Shown here piece after piece: positions 35,238 through 47,319 of a stretch of 64,000 nt of DNA (the first letter of the stretch is position 1; each line of letters starts with the position of its first letter). The translations under genes and the position numbers were made by a program. The notes under the pieces were generated by a model. That model worked only from the letters and a program-made list of their open reading frames with translations. It ran no database searches and was not told the origin of the DNA. The DNA comes from Bacteroidota bacterium (GTDB lineage Bacteria; Bacteroidota; Bacteroidia; Bacteroidales; FEN-979): NCBI GenBank assembly GCA_026391835.1, contig JAPLDF010000065.1, positions 62,001-126,000 of the forward strand, read 5' to 3'.

Positions 35238-37475
35238 ATGAATGGAATAACAAAATCCTTTACCCTGGCCGATGGCAGGGAAATCTCAATTGAAACCGGC
35301 AAACTCGCCAAACAGGCCGATGGGTCTGTTGTTGTCAAGATGGGCGACACAATGATCCTTGCTACGGTTGTAGCCATGCAGGAAGCCAAAGAGAACGTTG
35401 ACTTTATGCCCTTGTCGGTTGAATATCGTGAAAAATACGCAGCCGCCGGCAGGTTTCCCGGGGGATTTTTCAAAAGAGAAGCCCGTCCGTCCGATTACGA
35501 AATCCTTATCTCAAGGCTTATTGACAGGGCGCTCCGCCCGCTGTTTCCTGATGACTACCATGCCGAAGTCCAGGTAATTGTCACCCTGATCTCGGCCGAC
35601 ACCAATGTATTGCCCGATGCACTTGCCTGTCTTGCCGCATCCGCAGCACTTTCAGTGAGTGACATCCCCTTCAACGGCCCCATTTCAGAGGTCAGGGTTG
35701 CAAGGATCAAAGGGCAGTTCGTCATCAATCCGAATATCGATGCCATGGTTGACGCCGACATCGACATGATTGTGGCAGCCTCCATTGACAACATCCTGAT
35801 GGTTGAAGGAGAGATGAAAGAGGTATCCGAAGAGGATATGGTCGAAGCGATCCGTGTGGCGCACGATGCCATCATTGTCCAGTGCAAAGCCCAGCTCGAA
35901 CTTGCTGACATGATTGAAAAATCAAAAGTCAAACGTGTTTACTCCCACGAATCGAACAATCCTGAATTCAAGGAAAAGGTTAAAACAGCCACCTACCAGA
36001 AGGTTTATGACATGGCTTCCAGCGGAAACGCAAACAAACATGATCGCAAAAAGATCATCGAAGCCATCAAAGCTGAGTTTGTTGCCACATTGACCGATGA
36101 GGAAAAAGAGGCCAACAAGAACCTGATTGGCCGCTATTACCATGAAGTTGAAAAAGATGCCATCCGCAATGCCACGATGGACAATCGTCAGCGTTTGGAT
36201 GGCCGCAAACTTGATGAGATCCGCCCGATATGGAGCGAGATCGACTATTTACCGGCAGCGCACGGTTCGGCCATCTTTACCCGTGGCGAAACCCAGTCGC
36301 TGACCACAGTCACCCTTGGTACAAAACTTGACCAGCAGGCCATCGATGGAGCCATTATCGAAGGAAAAGTGAACTTCATCCTGCACTATAACTTCCCTTC
36401 ATTTGCAACCGGTGAGGTAAAACCTATCCGCAGCACCGGCCGTCGTGAAATCGGCCACGGGAACCTAGCACTTCGCGCACTGAAAAACATGATCCCACAG
36501 GGAGCCGATAATTTGTACACCATCCGCATTGTTTCCGACATCCTTGAATCCAACGGAAGTTCTTCCATGGCAACAGTTTGTGCCGGAACCATGGCACTGA
36601 TGGATGCCGGCGTGAAAATTGCCAAACCTGTTTCCGGGATCGCAATGGGACTGATCACGGATAACAAGCGTTATGTTGTTTTATCCGACATCCTAGGTGA
36701 CGAAGATCACCTGGGCGATATGGACTTCAAGGTTTGCGGTACCCGCGATGGAATCACCGCCTGCCAGATGGACATCAAGGTTGACGGCTTATCATTCGAC
36801 ATTCTCCGTGAGGCATTGACACAGGCCCGCCAGGGACGCATGCACATCCTTGGAGAAATGGCAAAGACCATCTCTGAGCCACGTCCCGACTTTAAACCAT
36901 TTGTTCCCCGCATCTTCCAGATGAAGGTTCCCAAGGAATTCATCGGTGCGATCATTGGCCCCGGTGGAAAAGTAATCCAGGAAATGCAGCGTGAAACAGG
37001 GACCACCATCGTTATTGAAGAAGTTGGCGAATTTGGCATTGTCGACATTGTTGCCGACAATATGGAAGCCCGCGACAAGGTGATCGAAAAGATCAAACGT
37101 ATCGCTTCAGTAGCCGAAGTTGGCGAAATCTACAAAGGAAAAGTAAAGAACATCCAGTCATTTGGCGCTTTTGTTGAAATCCTTCCCAACCAGGACGGTC
37201 TTCTTCACATTTCGGAAATTGACTGGAAACGATTGGAAAAAGTTGAAGACGCCCTCAAAGTCGGCGACGAAATCGAAGTCAAACTGATCGAGGTGGACCC
37301 CAAAACCGGAAAACTCAAATTATCACGCAAAGCATTGCTCCCGAAGCCCGAAGGTTACGTTGAAAGGACTCCAGAACCACGTACTGACCGCCCTGATCGC
37401 GGGAATGACCGGGGAGACCGGGGTGACCGCGGAGGCGACCGTCGTGGAGGCGATTATCGCGGTCCAAGAAGGTAA
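35238..37475 (+). CDS. pnp: Polyribonucleotide nucleotidyltransferase (PNPase)
   Basis: 745 residues. Phosphorolytic 3'-5' exoribonuclease of mRNA decay. Two RNase PH domains flank a helical region; the second holds the catalytic/metal acidic loop '[16 protein letters not shown]'. A KH domain ('[18 protein letters not shown]', about 565-582) and an S1 domain ('[17 protein letters not shown]', about 634-650) follow. The C-terminal tail of about 35 residues is very rich in Arg, Gly and Asp (repeats of DRG), an extension often seen in this phylum, possibly for RNA binding. Confidence 0.98.
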   Translation: MNGITKSFTLADGREISIETGKLAKQADGSVVVKMGDTMILATVVAMQEAKENVDFMPLSVEYREKYAAAGRFPGGFFKREARPSDYEILISRLIDRALRPLFPDDYHAEVQVIVTLISADTNVLPDALACLAASAALSVSDIPFNGPISEVRVARIKGQFVINPNIDAMVDADIDMIVAASIDNILMVEGEMKEVSEEDMVEAIRVAHDAIIVQCKAQLELADMIEKSKVKRVYSHESNNPEFKEKVKTATYQKVYDMASSGNANKHDRKKIIEAIKAEFVATLTDEEKEANKNLIGRYYHEVEKDAIRNATMDNRQRLDGRKLDEIRPIWSEIDYLPAAHGSAIFTRGETQSLTTVTLGTKLDQQAIDGAIIEGKVNFILHYNFPSFATGEVKPIRSTGRREIGHGNLALRALKNMIPQGADNLYTIRIVSDILESNGSSSMATVCAGTMALMDAGVKIAKPVSGIAMGLITDNKRYVVLSDILGDEDHLGDMDFKVCGTRDGITACQMDIKVDGLSFDILREALTQARQGRMHILGEMAKTISEPRPDFKPFVPRIFQMKVPKEFIGAIIGPGGKVIQEMQRETGTTIVIEEVGEFGIVDIVADNMEARDKVIEKIKRIASVAEVGEIYKGKVKNIQSFGAFVEILPNQDGLLHISEIDWKRLEKVEDALKVGDEIEVKLIEVDPKTGKLKLSRKALLPKPEGYVERTPEPRTDRPDRGNDRGDRGDRGGDRRGGDYRGPRR

Positions 37476-37544
37476 CCTGTTGTAACCTTAAGTTAATTTT
37501 TACGTAAACCGACCCTTAGCAACGGTCTAAATAATTTGGTTCGC

Positions 37545-38408
37545 ATGAGGCAGTTAAAAATTACCAAACAGGTTACAAACCGTGAAACCGCATCACTGGA
37601 CAAATACCTTCAGGAGATCGGCAAAGTTGAACTGATAACAGCCGATGAAGAGGTTTCACTCGCCCAGCGTATCAAGCAGGGCGACATGGCTGCTTTGGAA
37701 AAACTCACAAAAGCCAACCTGCGTTTCGTGGTGTCGGTATCAAAACAATACCAGAACCAGGGGCTTAGCCTCCCCGACCTGATCAACGAAGGCAATCTTG
37801 GGCTGATCAAAGCCGCCCAGCGGTTCGACGAAACACGTGGATTTAAATTTATCTCCTACGCGGTATGGTGGATCCGCCAGTCGATCCTCCAGGCACTGGC
37901 CGAACAGTCCCGGATTGTCCGTTTGCCGCTGAATAAAATAGGCTCGATCAACAAAATCAACAAGGCTTACGCCCAGCTGGAACAAAAGTATGAGCGGGAA
38001 CCCAATGCCGGCGAAATCGCCCTTTTACTCGAAGTTTCAGAAAATGAAGTAAAGGAGTCGATGCGCAATTCCGGCCGTCATGTTTCAATGGATGCCCCGC
38101 TGATCCAGGACGAAGACAATACCATGTACGATGTGTTGCGGAGTGAGGAAAACACCACCCCGGATAACGGACTGTTATATGAATCCCTGAAAAAGGAGAT
38201 CGAGCGTGCTGTTTCTACACTCACACAGCGTGAAGCCGACGTTATCAGGCTTTATTTCGGACTCAACGGCAGCCATCCCATGACACTTGAAGAGATTGGT
38301 GAGAAATTCGATCTTACCAGGGAACGTGTGCGCCAGATCAAGGAAAAAGCAATCCGGCGGTTGAAACATACCTCACGGAGCAAGATTTTAAAGACGTACC
38401 TTGGATAG
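37545..38408 (+). CDS. rpoD: Primary sigma factor of RNA polymerase (Bacteroidota type)
   Basis: 287 residues from the ATG at 37545; a TTG nine bases earlier is rejected because 'MRQLKITK' is the standard start. Housekeeping sigma that recognises TTTG/TAnnTTTG promoters like those found throughout this window. It lacks the long region 1.1 of proteobacterial RpoD. Regions 2 ('[16 protein letters not shown]', '[13 protein letters not shown]'), 3 and 4 ('[19 protein letters not shown]') are intact. A heptad-repeat hairpin follows the stop codon by one base. Confidence 0.97.
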   Translation: MRQLKITKQVTNRETASLDKYLQEIGKVELITADEEVSLAQRIKQGDMAALEKLTKANLRFVVSVSKQYQNQGLSLPDLINEGNLGLIKAAQRFDETRGFKFISYAVWWIRQSILQALAEQSRIVRLPLNKIGSINKINKAYAQLEQKYEREPNAGEIALLLEVSENEVKESMRNSGRHVSMDAPLIQDEDNTMYDVLRSEENTTPDNGLLYESLKKEIERAVSTLTQREADVIRLYFGLNGSHPMTLEEIGEKFDLTRERVRQIKEKAIRRLKHTSRSKILKTYLG

Positions 38409-38409
38409 T

Positions 38410-38499
38410 TGACAAGTGACAAATGACTAGTGACGAATGACAAATGACTGGTAAAACGGCATTCGTCATTCGTCATTTTTAATTCGTAATTCGTAATTC
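38410..38499. repeat. TGACAAR/TGACGAA heptad array forming a hairpin
   Basis: Six direct heptads (TGACAAG, TGACAAA, TGACTAG, TGACGAA, TGACAAA, TGACTGG; 38410-38451), then inverted units (ATTCGTC twice, 38461-38474) running into TTTTT, then AATTCGT/AATTCGT. The two arms can pair and probably terminate rpoD. Confidence 0.8.
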
Positions 38500-38502
38500 C
38501 TC

Positions 38503-39153
38503 ATGTCCCATTTAGTCGCTCCATCGCTTCTTTCCGCAAATTTTCTCAACCTGGAAAAGGACATTGCGATGCTCAATGAGAGTGAAGCCGACTGGCTTCA
38601 CCTTGATGTGATGGATGGATTATTTGTGCCAAATATCTCTTTTGGCTTCTCCATCATCGAACAGATCAGGAAAGCAACCTCTAAAATACTCGATGTACAT
38701 TTAATGATCGTCGAACCTGAACGGTATCTTGAGCGGTTCAGAAAGGCTGGTGCCGATATCATCAGTATCCACCTCGAAGCTGTTAAAAATCCGGCTGAAG
38801 CTTTACAAAACATCAGGAACATGGGTGCAAAGGCCGGGATTGTCATCAACCCGGGCACACCGGTAAGTTCATTGTCCGGCGTGATCAGCATGGCCGACAT
38901 GGTCCTGCTTATGTCGGTAAACCCCGGATTCGGGGGACAATCCTTCATCCCCGGCACACTCCCAAAAATCGCCGAATTAAAGCAGATGATCGCTTCGCAC
39001 CAACTCAGCGTGATGATTGAAGTTGATGGTGGCATTGACCTTCAGAATGCGCCTGTCCTTATAAAGGAGGGTGTGGACATCCTGGTTGCTGGAAATACCA
39101 TTTTCGCCTCTCCCGATCCCCGCCACGTCATTCACCAGTTGAAAAACATCTGA
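38503..39153 (+). CDS. rpe: Ribulose-phosphate 3-epimerase
   Basis: 216 residues, full length. Interconverts ribulose-5-P and xylulose-5-P in the pentose phosphate pathway. TIM barrel with 'APSLLSANF', 'LHLDVMDGLFVPN' (metal His/Asp), 'LDVHLMI', 'MSVNPGFGGQSF' and 'IEVDGGI', all conserved catalytic or metal segments. Starts 4 bp after the repeat array that follows rpoD. Confidence 0.96.
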   Translation: MSHLVAPSLLSANFLNLEKDIAMLNESEADWLHLDVMDGLFVPNISFGFSIIEQIRKATSKILDVHLMIVEPERYLERFRKAGADIISIHLEAVKNPAEALQNIRNMGAKAGIVINPGTPVSSLSGVISMADMVLLMSVNPGFGGQSFIPGTLPKIAELKQMIASHQLSVMIEVDGGIDLQNAPVLIKEGVDILVAGNTIFASPDPRHVIHQLKNI

Positions 39154-39234
39154 TGAAATTCCTGCAGCCCTTTTCATAATATCCCTGCAGAGTCAAATTA
39201 TTTTTCCTATTTTTACAAAAAAAAGTTATCCTGC

Positions 39235-39834
39235 ATGGATTTCATCGCTGCCAGCGAGTACATTGTTCATCGCCTGCGACGGGAATTAAATCCGTTACTA
39301 TGGTATCATTGTGTAGAACACACTCTTGATGTGTTGGAAGCAACAAAACGGTTGGCTGATGCAGAAAAAATCGAAGCACATTCCCGGATATTGCTTGAAA
39401 CAGCTGCGCTCTACCATGATTCCGGCATGATTGTTCAATATAAGGATCATGAATCCGCTTCCGTGATGTTGGCGAAACAAATACTTCCCGGGTTTGGTTT
39501 TTCCGAACCCGATATTGAAAAAATAACCGGTCTGATCCTGGTCACCAGGCTGCCACAGCGCCCCTATGATCATCTTGAACAGATCATCTGTGATGCCGAT
39601 CTTGATTATCTTGGCCGTGATGATTTTTTCATCCACTCCTTCAAACTGAAGCTTGAATGGCAGGACAATGAAGTCCGAAACACCACCCTGGCTGAATGGT
39701 TTGATATCCAGATTAAATTTTTAACCGAACACCGGTATTTTACAAGCTCAGCCATGCTTCTCCGAAACAAGAAAAAATTGAAACACCTTGAAGAGATAAA
39801 ATATCTTGTGTCACAAAACATGGTCAAATCGTAA
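39235..39834 (+). CDS. HD-domain phosphohydrolase
   Basis: 199 residues. Metal-dependent HD fold: His29 in 'YHCVEHTLDVL', the His61-Asp62 pair in 'LYHDSGM' and Asp117-119 in 'ICDADLDYLG'. Similar small HD proteins cleave nucleotides or cyclic dinucleotides; the substrate is unknown. The stop codon TAA lies inside an AAATCGT tandem array. Probably in an operon with the universal stress protein 31 bp on. Confidence 0.88.
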   Translation: MDFIAASEYIVHRLRRELNPLLWYHCVEHTLDVLEATKRLADAEKIEAHSRILLETAALYHDSGMIVQYKDHESASVMLAKQILPGFGFSEPDIEKITGLILVTRLPQRPYDHLEQIICDADLDYLGRDDFFIHSFKLKLEWQDNEVRNTTLAEWFDIQIKFLTEHRYFTSSAMLLRNKKKLKHLEEIKYLVSQNMVKS

Positions 39835-39853
39835 ATCGTAAATCGTAAATCGT
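39826..39853. repeat. AAATCGT heptad array, 4 copies
   Basis: Four AAATCGT units plus a partial fifth between the HD protein and the universal stress protein. The HD stop codon (TAA at 39832-39834) is made by the junction of units one and two. Confidence 0.9.
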
Positions 39854-39865
39854 AAATATTTTCGT

Positions 39866-40747
39866 ATGTCTAAAGCAACACAGGAAAAAAAGTACAACAA
39901 TATCGTACTGATCCCGACAGACTTCTCTGAAGTTTGCGGCAACGCAATTTCTCACGGCGTCAAGCTTGCTAAGTTTCTTGGGTATAAGGTATTTATCCTC
40001 CATATCATCAATAAAGAGACCAAGACTGAATTGAAGAAGAAAAATGTCGGTGTTGATTATATCGATTCGCGGCTCAAAGAGTATAAAAAATATTACACCA
40101 AGAAATACGAGGTTGAAATCGACACCATGGCTGTTGAAGGATCAATTTTTTCAACCATCAACACCGTTGCCAGGGAGATCAAAGCGAACCTGATGGTGAT
40201 GGGTACCCATGGCAAAAAAGGATTGCAGCGTGTTTTTGGCAGCTACGCCATGAAAATTGTGGAAGAGTCGACGGTTCCTGTCGTTGTGGTGCAGAAGCGA
40301 TCTTTCAAATCGGGATACAGGAACATCGTTTTTCCTGTCAGCAATGATCTTGAGCCACGCCAGGCTGTCCATTGGGCAAAACTGATGGCTAAATTGTTCA
40401 ACGCAAAAATACATATCTACCTATCTCCCGAAAAAGAGACAGCAAGACGTACCTCCCTGGCAATTATCACAAAACAGATCACAACTGTTTTTGACACAGA
40501 AAATGTTGCCTGGACCATCACGACCGCCCCCAAATCAACAGGCTTTGCCGAACAGATTATTTCCCACAGTGTACTGCACCATGCCGATTTAATCATGATC
40601 ATGACGCGTCCGAATGTGGATGTTGTTGGTTTCAGCCTCTCTGCATGGGATGAAAAACTGATGTTCAATGAAGCACAGATCCCGGTGATGGGGATCAACC
40701 CGATTGAGTACGGGTATCATTATTACGAGTGGTCGGTGCTGGCCTAG
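39866..40747 (+). CDS. Universal stress protein, two Usp domains
   Basis: 293 residues. The first 150 residues are a complete UspA domain: 'IVLIPTDFSEVCGNAISHG' and the ATP-binding 'MGTHGKKGLQRVFGSYAMK'-type loop near residue 112 (G-x2-G-x8-G-S). Residues 150-293 look like a second, degenerate domain without the full ATP loop. Cytoplasmic. USP proteins respond to starvation and stress by binding nucleotides; the target is unknown. A GGACARGC array follows the stop by 8 bp. Confidence 0.9.
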   Translation: MSKATQEKKYNNIVLIPTDFSEVCGNAISHGVKLAKFLGYKVFILHIINKETKTELKKKNVGVDYIDSRLKEYKKYYTKKYEVEIDTMAVEGSIFSTINTVAREIKANLMVMGTHGKKGLQRVFGSYAMKIVEESTVPVVVVQKRSFKSGYRNIVFPVSNDLEPRQAVHWAKLMAKLFNAKIHIYLSPEKETARRTSLAIITKQITTVFDTENVAWTITTAPKSTGFAEQIISHSVLHHADLIMIMTRPNVDVVGFSLSAWDEKLMFNEAQIPVMGINPIEYGYHYYEWSVLA

Positions 40748-42889
<2,142 letters not shown>

Positions 42890-43066
42890 CTTTTCGTTAT
42901 TCATTTTTCGCATTTCAATAATAAATAATCACTTACACTGGGATTTGTCCTGTTTCCCTGTACAAATTAAGGATCGCCTGATTCCCGAAACTGCTCTCCA
43001 AATTCAGATCTGAAAATTTATCATAAAATATTTATTTAAATATTTAGTTTATGTTATAAACTAGTT

Positions 43067-43074
43067 TATATTTG
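43067..43074 (+). promoter_or_regulatory. Candidate -7 element of the membrane/winged-helix pair
   Basis: TATATTTG matches TAnnTTTG within a very AT-rich stretch, 30 bp before the ATG at 43105. The -33 (TTAG) is weak. The 215 bp between ligA and this gene hold nothing else I can recognise. Confidence 0.45.
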
Positions 43075-43104
43075 CAATGTATTTACTTTAACTCAACTTA
43101 TATT

Positions 43105-43695
43105 ATGGAAACACAAGAGAATTTCAATGGGCAAGACAGCCTGAAAATCATCAATGAAATGATCGGGACGGCAAAACACAGTATCGGCGATAAAAGTTTT
43201 CACTACCTGCTGTGGGGTTGGCTTGTTCTTATTGCCAGTGTCCTGGATTATTACCTGTTAACCATCCGTCAAACCCAGTATCATTGGCTTCCATGGCCAA
43301 TCCTGATGGGTACGGGAGGTATTCTTGCGTTCGTGTTTTTAATGTTTCAAAAACGGAAGGAAACCGTGAAAACATATTTCGAAACTTTTCTGGGCTATAC
43401 CTGGACAAGTGTTATAATTGCCTTGTTTCTGACCGCTTTCATCGGATCACGATTCGGGAGCGAGGCTGCGTACCCGGTCATTATGATTGTTTACGGGATG
43501 GGATTATTTGTTTCAGGGATGTCATTCCGGTTCACACCGCTGGTAATCGGCAGCATCTGCTGCTGGTGCTGTGCACTGGCTGCCAGTTTTGTAACCTACG
43601 ACAACCAGCTGATTCTTCTGGGATTATCGGTACTAAGCGGCTATATTATTCCAGGTCATATTTTAAAGATACAATTCAAACATGAGACAGCTTAG
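43105..43695 (+). CDS. Five- or six-helix membrane protein of unknown function
   Basis: 196 residues from ATG 43105; an earlier ATG at 43072 lies inside the -7 element. A soluble N-terminus (about 1-30, 'LKIINEMIGTAKHS') is followed by hydrophobic helices at about 33-52, 62-83, 95-118, 125-142, 146-165 and 172-190. No catalytic motif. Its end overlaps the next gene, a winged-helix regulator, by 14 bp. In Bacteroidota such membrane protein/short MarR-ArsR-like pairs are frequent; the regulator may respond to the state of the membrane protein. Confidence 0.7.
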   Translation: METQENFNGQDSLKIINEMIGTAKHSIGDKSFHYLLWGWLVLIASVLDYYLLTIRQTQYHWLPWPILMGTGGILAFVFLMFQKRKETVKTYFETFLGYTWTSVIIALFLTAFIGSRFGSEAAYPVIMIVYGMGLFVSGMSFRFTPLVIGSICCWCCALAASFVTYDNQLILLGLSVLSGYIIPGHILKIQFKHETA

Positions 43696-43978
43696 TGATC
43701 TTGACCCGTTGTTGCATTCGCAGCTTCGCCTCGCGGTAGTTTCGATCCTGATAAGTGTAGTTGAAGCAGAATTCACTTTTTTAAAGGAGAAAACAGGATC
43801 AACAGCCGGGAATCTTAGTGTTCAACTGGAGAAACTCAGCAGTGAAGGGTACATCTCGATGGAGAAATCCTTTCGGAACAAACGTCCTTTAACCACATGC
43901 CGGATAACGCCCAAAGGGATCGTGCAGTTTGAGAGGTACGTTCAGGCGCTGCAGGCCTATATTCAGCCCGGGCAATAA
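43682..43978 (+). CDS. Winged-helix transcriptional regulator
   Basis: 98 residues, all winged helix: 'LHSQLRLAVVSILISVVEAEF' at the first helices (shown in part), recognition region 'TAGNLSVQLEKLSSEGYIS' and wing 'NKRPLTTCRITPKG', the layout of the PF13601-type transcriptional regulators. It overlaps the membrane protein gene by 14 bp, so the two are translated together, and it probably regulates this operon. A strong hairpin terminator follows. Confidence 0.85.
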   Translation: MRQLSDLDPLLHSQLRLAVVSILISVVEAEFTFLKEKTGSTAGNLSVQLEKLSSEGYISMEKSFRNKRPLTTCRITPKGIVQFERYVQALQAYIQPGQ

Positions 43979-44003
43979 AAAAAGTATCTCAGATTTTTAT
44001 GGT

Positions 44004-44072
44004 AAAAGGCGCAGATCCATGCAGAATTCAAACCGATAGCTTGAGGTAACCTGCAAAACTCTGCGCCTTTTT
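44004..44072. terminator. Bidirectional terminator between convergent genes
   Basis: AAAAGGCGCAGA (44004-44015) pairs fully with TCTGCGCCTTTT (44060-44071), with a 44-nt loop and T/A runs on both sides. Confidence 0.7.
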
Positions 44073-44103
44073 CCGCGAAAATATGCGGGAAATATTTTGT
44101 TTG

Positions 44104-44838
44104 TTATTGTACTTTCTTGATAGAGCCAGCCCCAGATACACTCTGGTCAATGTCTGTTGGTGATCCCTTATACTTGACACTGCCTGCCCCGGAGATTTCG
44201 GCATGGAGTTTTTTGGAAACATTCACCTGGGCATTGCCCGCGCCACTGATATCGATGTCATAATTTTCGACAAGCATGTCATACCCGAAAATGTCGGAAG
44301 CGCCCGAAAGTTCCATGTTCACATCGGTGGCTGAACCAGAGAACTTTATCTTGCTGGCTCCGCTGCAATCCAATTTCAGCCTCTGCACCGCAATTTCCAT
44401 TTTTGAGTCGGTGGCTCCCGAGGCCTCGATGTTGAGTTCAGGAACTGATATCCGGCCATCCGTAGCGATATCCACGGCACCGCTGACATCAATCCTTTTA
44501 AGATCCTTCACCGTTATATAAACTTTCATGACCGTTACATGGTGAATGGGCTTTTTGGTTTCAATTTTCAGGGTTCCCCCAACAACCTCCGTACGTATGA
44601 TCGGAAGCAGGTTGGCATCTGACTCCACGGTTACCTCTTCGGTAGTACCCTGTTTCAGAATGATGTCGAATGCGCCGGATACTTCAATGCCATCAAAGCC
44701 GGATACCTTGCGGACTTCCTTTAATATATTTCCATCGCCGTGGGCTCCGCCAATGACATTGCAGCTGGCAACCAGGCTCGTCATACCCAGGAACAGGCTG
44801 ACCAGGAATAACACAGAAAAGAATCTTGTTGTTTTCAT
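44104..44838 (-). CDS. DUF2807 (head GIN domain) lipoprotein
   Basis: 244 residues from the ATG at 44838; earlier starts would translate the 8-bp repeat array. Lipoprotein signal with lipobox 'SLVASC' (Cys at about 26). The mature part is a right-handed beta-helix of repeats with the motif 'SGA.D' or 'SGAGS' every 18-20 residues (for example 'IDVSGAVDIAT', 'LDCSGASKIKFSG', 'ISGAGSVKYKG'). Family function unknown; likely surface or periplasmic. Last gene of the ECF sigma operon on the minus strand. Confidence 0.9.
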   Translation of the reverse strand: MKTTRFFSVLFLVSLFLGMTSLVASCNVIGGAHGDGNILKEVRKVSGFDGIEVSGAFDIILKQGTTEEVTVESDANLLPIIRTEVVGGTLKIETKKPIHHVTVMKVYITVKDLKRIDVSGAVDIATDGRISVPELNIEASGATDSKMEIAVQRLKLDCSGASKIKFSGSATDVNMELSGASDIFGYDMLVENYDIDISGAGNAQVNVSKKLHAEISGAGSVKYKGSPTDIDQSVSGAGSIKKVQ

Positions 44839-44888
44839 AGGTTTGGTTTTAGGTTGTTTGACGTTGTTGTTAGATTTGGTTACAAAAT

Positions 44889-44960
44889 AAGGGGACAGGC
44901 GGACGAGCGGACAGGCGGACGAGCGGACAGGCGGACAGGCGGACAAGCGGACAGGCGGAC
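44889..44960. repeat. 8-bp tandem array RRGCGGAC, 9 copies
   Basis: Nine units (AAGGGGAC, AGGCGGAC, GAGCGGAC and AAGCGGAC variants) between the transglutaminase stop and the DUF2807 start, same unit and same strand as the array at 40756, 4 kb away. Confidence 0.95.
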
Positions 44961-44989
44961 GGGTAATTGCATGGTTGACTGTTTATTGA

Positions 44990-46231
44990 TTAAGGGGCCT
45001 GCCAGAATAAGTCAGGGTTATTTGTTTTATAGGTAATCCATTTCATTCCGTTTTTTCCTTCAGATTTTTCGGTTAGCGGCGTTTGCTTGTAATTGTCGGC
45101 CGGTATGAGCGCAACATATTGAACCACTTTCCCTTTAAAGGTTGTTTCCGTATCGTATTCACTGTTTACGGAACATTCGAGTTTATACAGGTTTTTCGCC
45201 ATGTAATGAAACAAATATTCCTCCTTTGTGACGGACGATCTCCTGTTCCAGTTCGCATCCGGGTTTACAATCAGCGGCTGACCACTGATGATCCTGTTGC
45301 GTACCTCTTCAATACTCAGCAGGTCACCCCTTTCACTCATGACATAGGCATCGTTCGTGGGATCGATCCATAGCCACTTTTTCATTGCATCGCAATATAC
45401 CATGTTGATTACGTGGCAGTCCTGGTCAACGCCCAAACTATCCTTGGGAAAACAGGTAACAAACCTTGACTTGATGCCCATTGACAGATAACATTCATTT
45501 AAAACCGTTGCCAGTCCCCTGCAGTTTAACCCCCTGTGGTCCCTCCTGCATTCGGCGATCATGCTCACTGCGTTTTTAACGGCAGGATTTCCATGATTTC
45601 CATCGTGCGGAATCAGGTAATGGACCCAATGCAACAGGTTTATAATTTTTGAAACTTCATTCCCTGTTCCTGCAACAGAGTCGAGGTTAAACCCTTTGCG
45701 CAAGGCAGCCAGGTTCTTGTTGTCTGCCGGTTGATATGTAAATCCAGGGATTTGCCGGTTTTCAGTGGTATTATAGGTTCCTGATTTTTTTAAAACATAG
45801 AGGTAATCCCCGATTTGACGTGTCGGCTCCACCAGTATCTTAAACTCCTTGTCATTCCTGATATTATCCAGGTCCTTGTCCTCCTGCATGTGGCTGTAAT
45901 CGCAATAACCAGCTTTGATTGATTTTTCAAGGTAAGCAAGTGCCATTGCATGGTCGCCGTTCAGCGAATATGTGCAACAGAGGTTGTAATAGGCATTCAT
46001 GTAATATCCGCTGAATGGTTTTTTGGCAGAATCGGATAACTGGTTGTACTCCGTTAAAAATTCCGCCAGGAGCTTCTGGTACAAGTTGGTGTCTTTTTGC
46101 TTGTATGCCGCGGTAAACAGGCTATCCTGCCGGGCAGCAAATTTTTCAAACCTGTTTGCTGATGGAGTCTGGCCCATCGCACATATTCCCATGAAGATAA
46201 GCAGTGCGGGTAAAAGATGTCTGACGTACAT
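44990..46231 (-). CDS. Secreted transglutaminase-like protein with TPR region
   Basis: 413 residues with a signal peptide (about 1-20). The N-terminal half has TPR-like helices ('YYNLCCTYSLNGDHAMALAY'). The second half is a transglutaminase/protease-like fold with the catalytic triad order Cys ('RGLNCRGLATVLNEC'), His ('DQDCHVINMVYCD') and Asp ('WLWIDPTNDAYV'). Such bacterial proteins cross-link or cleave peptides. It lies between the DUF4097-like gene (19 bp) and the DUF2807 gene, so it probably acts in the envelope under the ECF sigma factor. Confidence 0.88.
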   Translation of the reverse strand: MYVRHLLPALLIFMGICAMGQTPSANRFEKFAARQDSLFTAAYKQKDTNLYQKLLAEFLTEYNQLSDSAKKPFSGYYMNAYYNLCCTYSLNGDHAMALAYLEKSIKAGYCDYSHMQEDKDLDNIRNDKEFKILVEPTRQIGDYLYVLKKSGTYNTTENRQIPGFTYQPADNKNLAALRKGFNLDSVAGTGNEVSKIINLLHWVHYLIPHDGNHGNPAVKNAVSMIAECRRDHRGLNCRGLATVLNECYLSMGIKSRFVTCFPKDSLGVDQDCHVINMVYCDAMKKWLWIDPTNDAYVMSERGDLLSIEEVRNRIISGQPLIVNPDANWNRRSSVTKEEYLFHYMAKNLYKLECSVNSEYDTETTFKGKVVQYVALIPADNYKQTPLTEKSEGKNGMKWITYKTNNPDLFWQAP

Positions 46232-46250
46232 GTTTCCGGGGTTAAAGGGG

Positions 46251-47303
46251 TTATTTCAGGCTTATTTTCCCGAACTCACTGTGAACAAACACCTTGCTAA
46301 CAGGGGCCTCTACCCCGCCTATGATGCCTTTATAGGAATTTGCGGTAGGGGTGGTTGACCTGAATGTAAATTTTGCCTTGTCCGCCGGAAAGTCAAGTTC
46401 GCAGAATTTCAGATCGGCATCCAGTGTGTATTTTGCCTGGTCGCTCAACCCGATCGAAACATCGCCATATTTATTGCGGATTACTACTGATGTAAAATCT
46501 GCCGGCATTTCATGCACATCGCATTTACCATACTGAATATCAAGGTTCAGGCTTTGCTCAATCCTTTGGATATCAATATCCGAGAATCTTGATTTGCTTT
46601 CCACCGCTGATGAATTTTCCATATTCAGCCTGCCACCTTCAAAAACAACGTTGAGTGCAATAATTTTTTCAGCATCCAGGTCGGAGAATTTTGAATCAAG
46701 ACGCAAACTTCCTGCATAATCCAGGCTCATCTCGGAGTATTTCAGCGACAAAACGGCACCTTTGATCCAGTTTACCCTTGCCTTGCTGAATTTGATATCC
46801 AGGAGGTTATCCGAATTTCCGAGTTTGTTTGCTTCCAGGTTGCCATAGCCAAGGTTTATTTTGGCTTTTCCCTGCAGTTCATTGATATAAATATCCCCGA
46901 ATTTGTTTGTTATGTCAAGGCTGACCGTAACCGGCATATTGATCATATAGTCAATGGAGAAGCGCCCCCTGCCATTGTTTTTCATCTCCTCCATGTTGGT
47001 TATGGCCGATACGGATGAGGGTGTACCGGCAAAATCGATCGAGATCCGGCGAAACTTTTTGTCCGCCTCTTCCTGGTCTGCGGCAGTAACAGTTATGGTT
47101 ACCACGATGGAAATAGCATTCTTTTCCCAGTTGGCGCAGTGCACCTTTCCGAAACGGTTGCTCACAGTAAGCTGGGCATCGGGGTTCACGGCATACTCTT
47201 TTTTAATCACCTGGGTATACTCTTCATGGGCCTTTGCTCCTTTTATTCCTAGGAGCAGGATAAGTACAAGGATGAAGAAGGTTATCTTTATTATTGTTTT
47301 CAT
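46251..47303 (-). CDS. Exported DUF4097-like beta-helix protein
   Basis: 350 residues with a signal peptide (about 1-25). The mature protein is made of short strands with recurring 'F(S/G)D' and 'KYGDV' turns ('RFGKVHCANWE', 'KFGDIYINEL', 'RFSDIDIQRI', 'KYGDVSIGL', 'EFGKISLK'), the pattern of DUF4097/adhesin-like repeats. No catalytic residues seen. It lies 16 bp after the anti-sigma gene and is probably part of the same operon. Role in the envelope unknown. Confidence 0.78.
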   Translation of the reverse strand: MKTIIKITFFILVLILLLGIKGAKAHEEYTQVIKKEYAVNPDAQLTVSNRFGKVHCANWEKNAISIVVTITVTAADQEEADKKFRRISIDFAGTPSSVSAITNMEEMKNNGRGRFSIDYMINMPVTVSLDITNKFGDIYINELQGKAKINLGYGNLEANKLGNSDNLLDIKFSKARVNWIKGAVLSLKYSEMSLDYAGSLRLDSKFSDLDAEKIIALNVVFEGGRLNMENSSAVESKSRFSDIDIQRIEQSLNLDIQYGKCDVHEMPADFTSVVIRNKYGDVSIGLSDQAKYTLDADLKFCELDFPADKAKFTFRSTTPTANSYKGIIGGVEAPVSKVFVHSEFGKISLK

Positions 47304-47319
47304 TTTTTCAAGTGGTTAA

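Noticed and set aside
42890-43066. tRNA or small RNA gene in the gap after ligA
   Set aside because: No cloverleaf or strong hairpin could be drawn by eye; AT-rich and featureless.
44839-44946. Longer start for the DUF2807 gene through the 8-bp array, giving repeated Ser-Ala-Cys-Pro
   Set aside because: It would translate the repeat and hide the lipoprotein signal; the ATG at 44838 gives a normal signal peptide.
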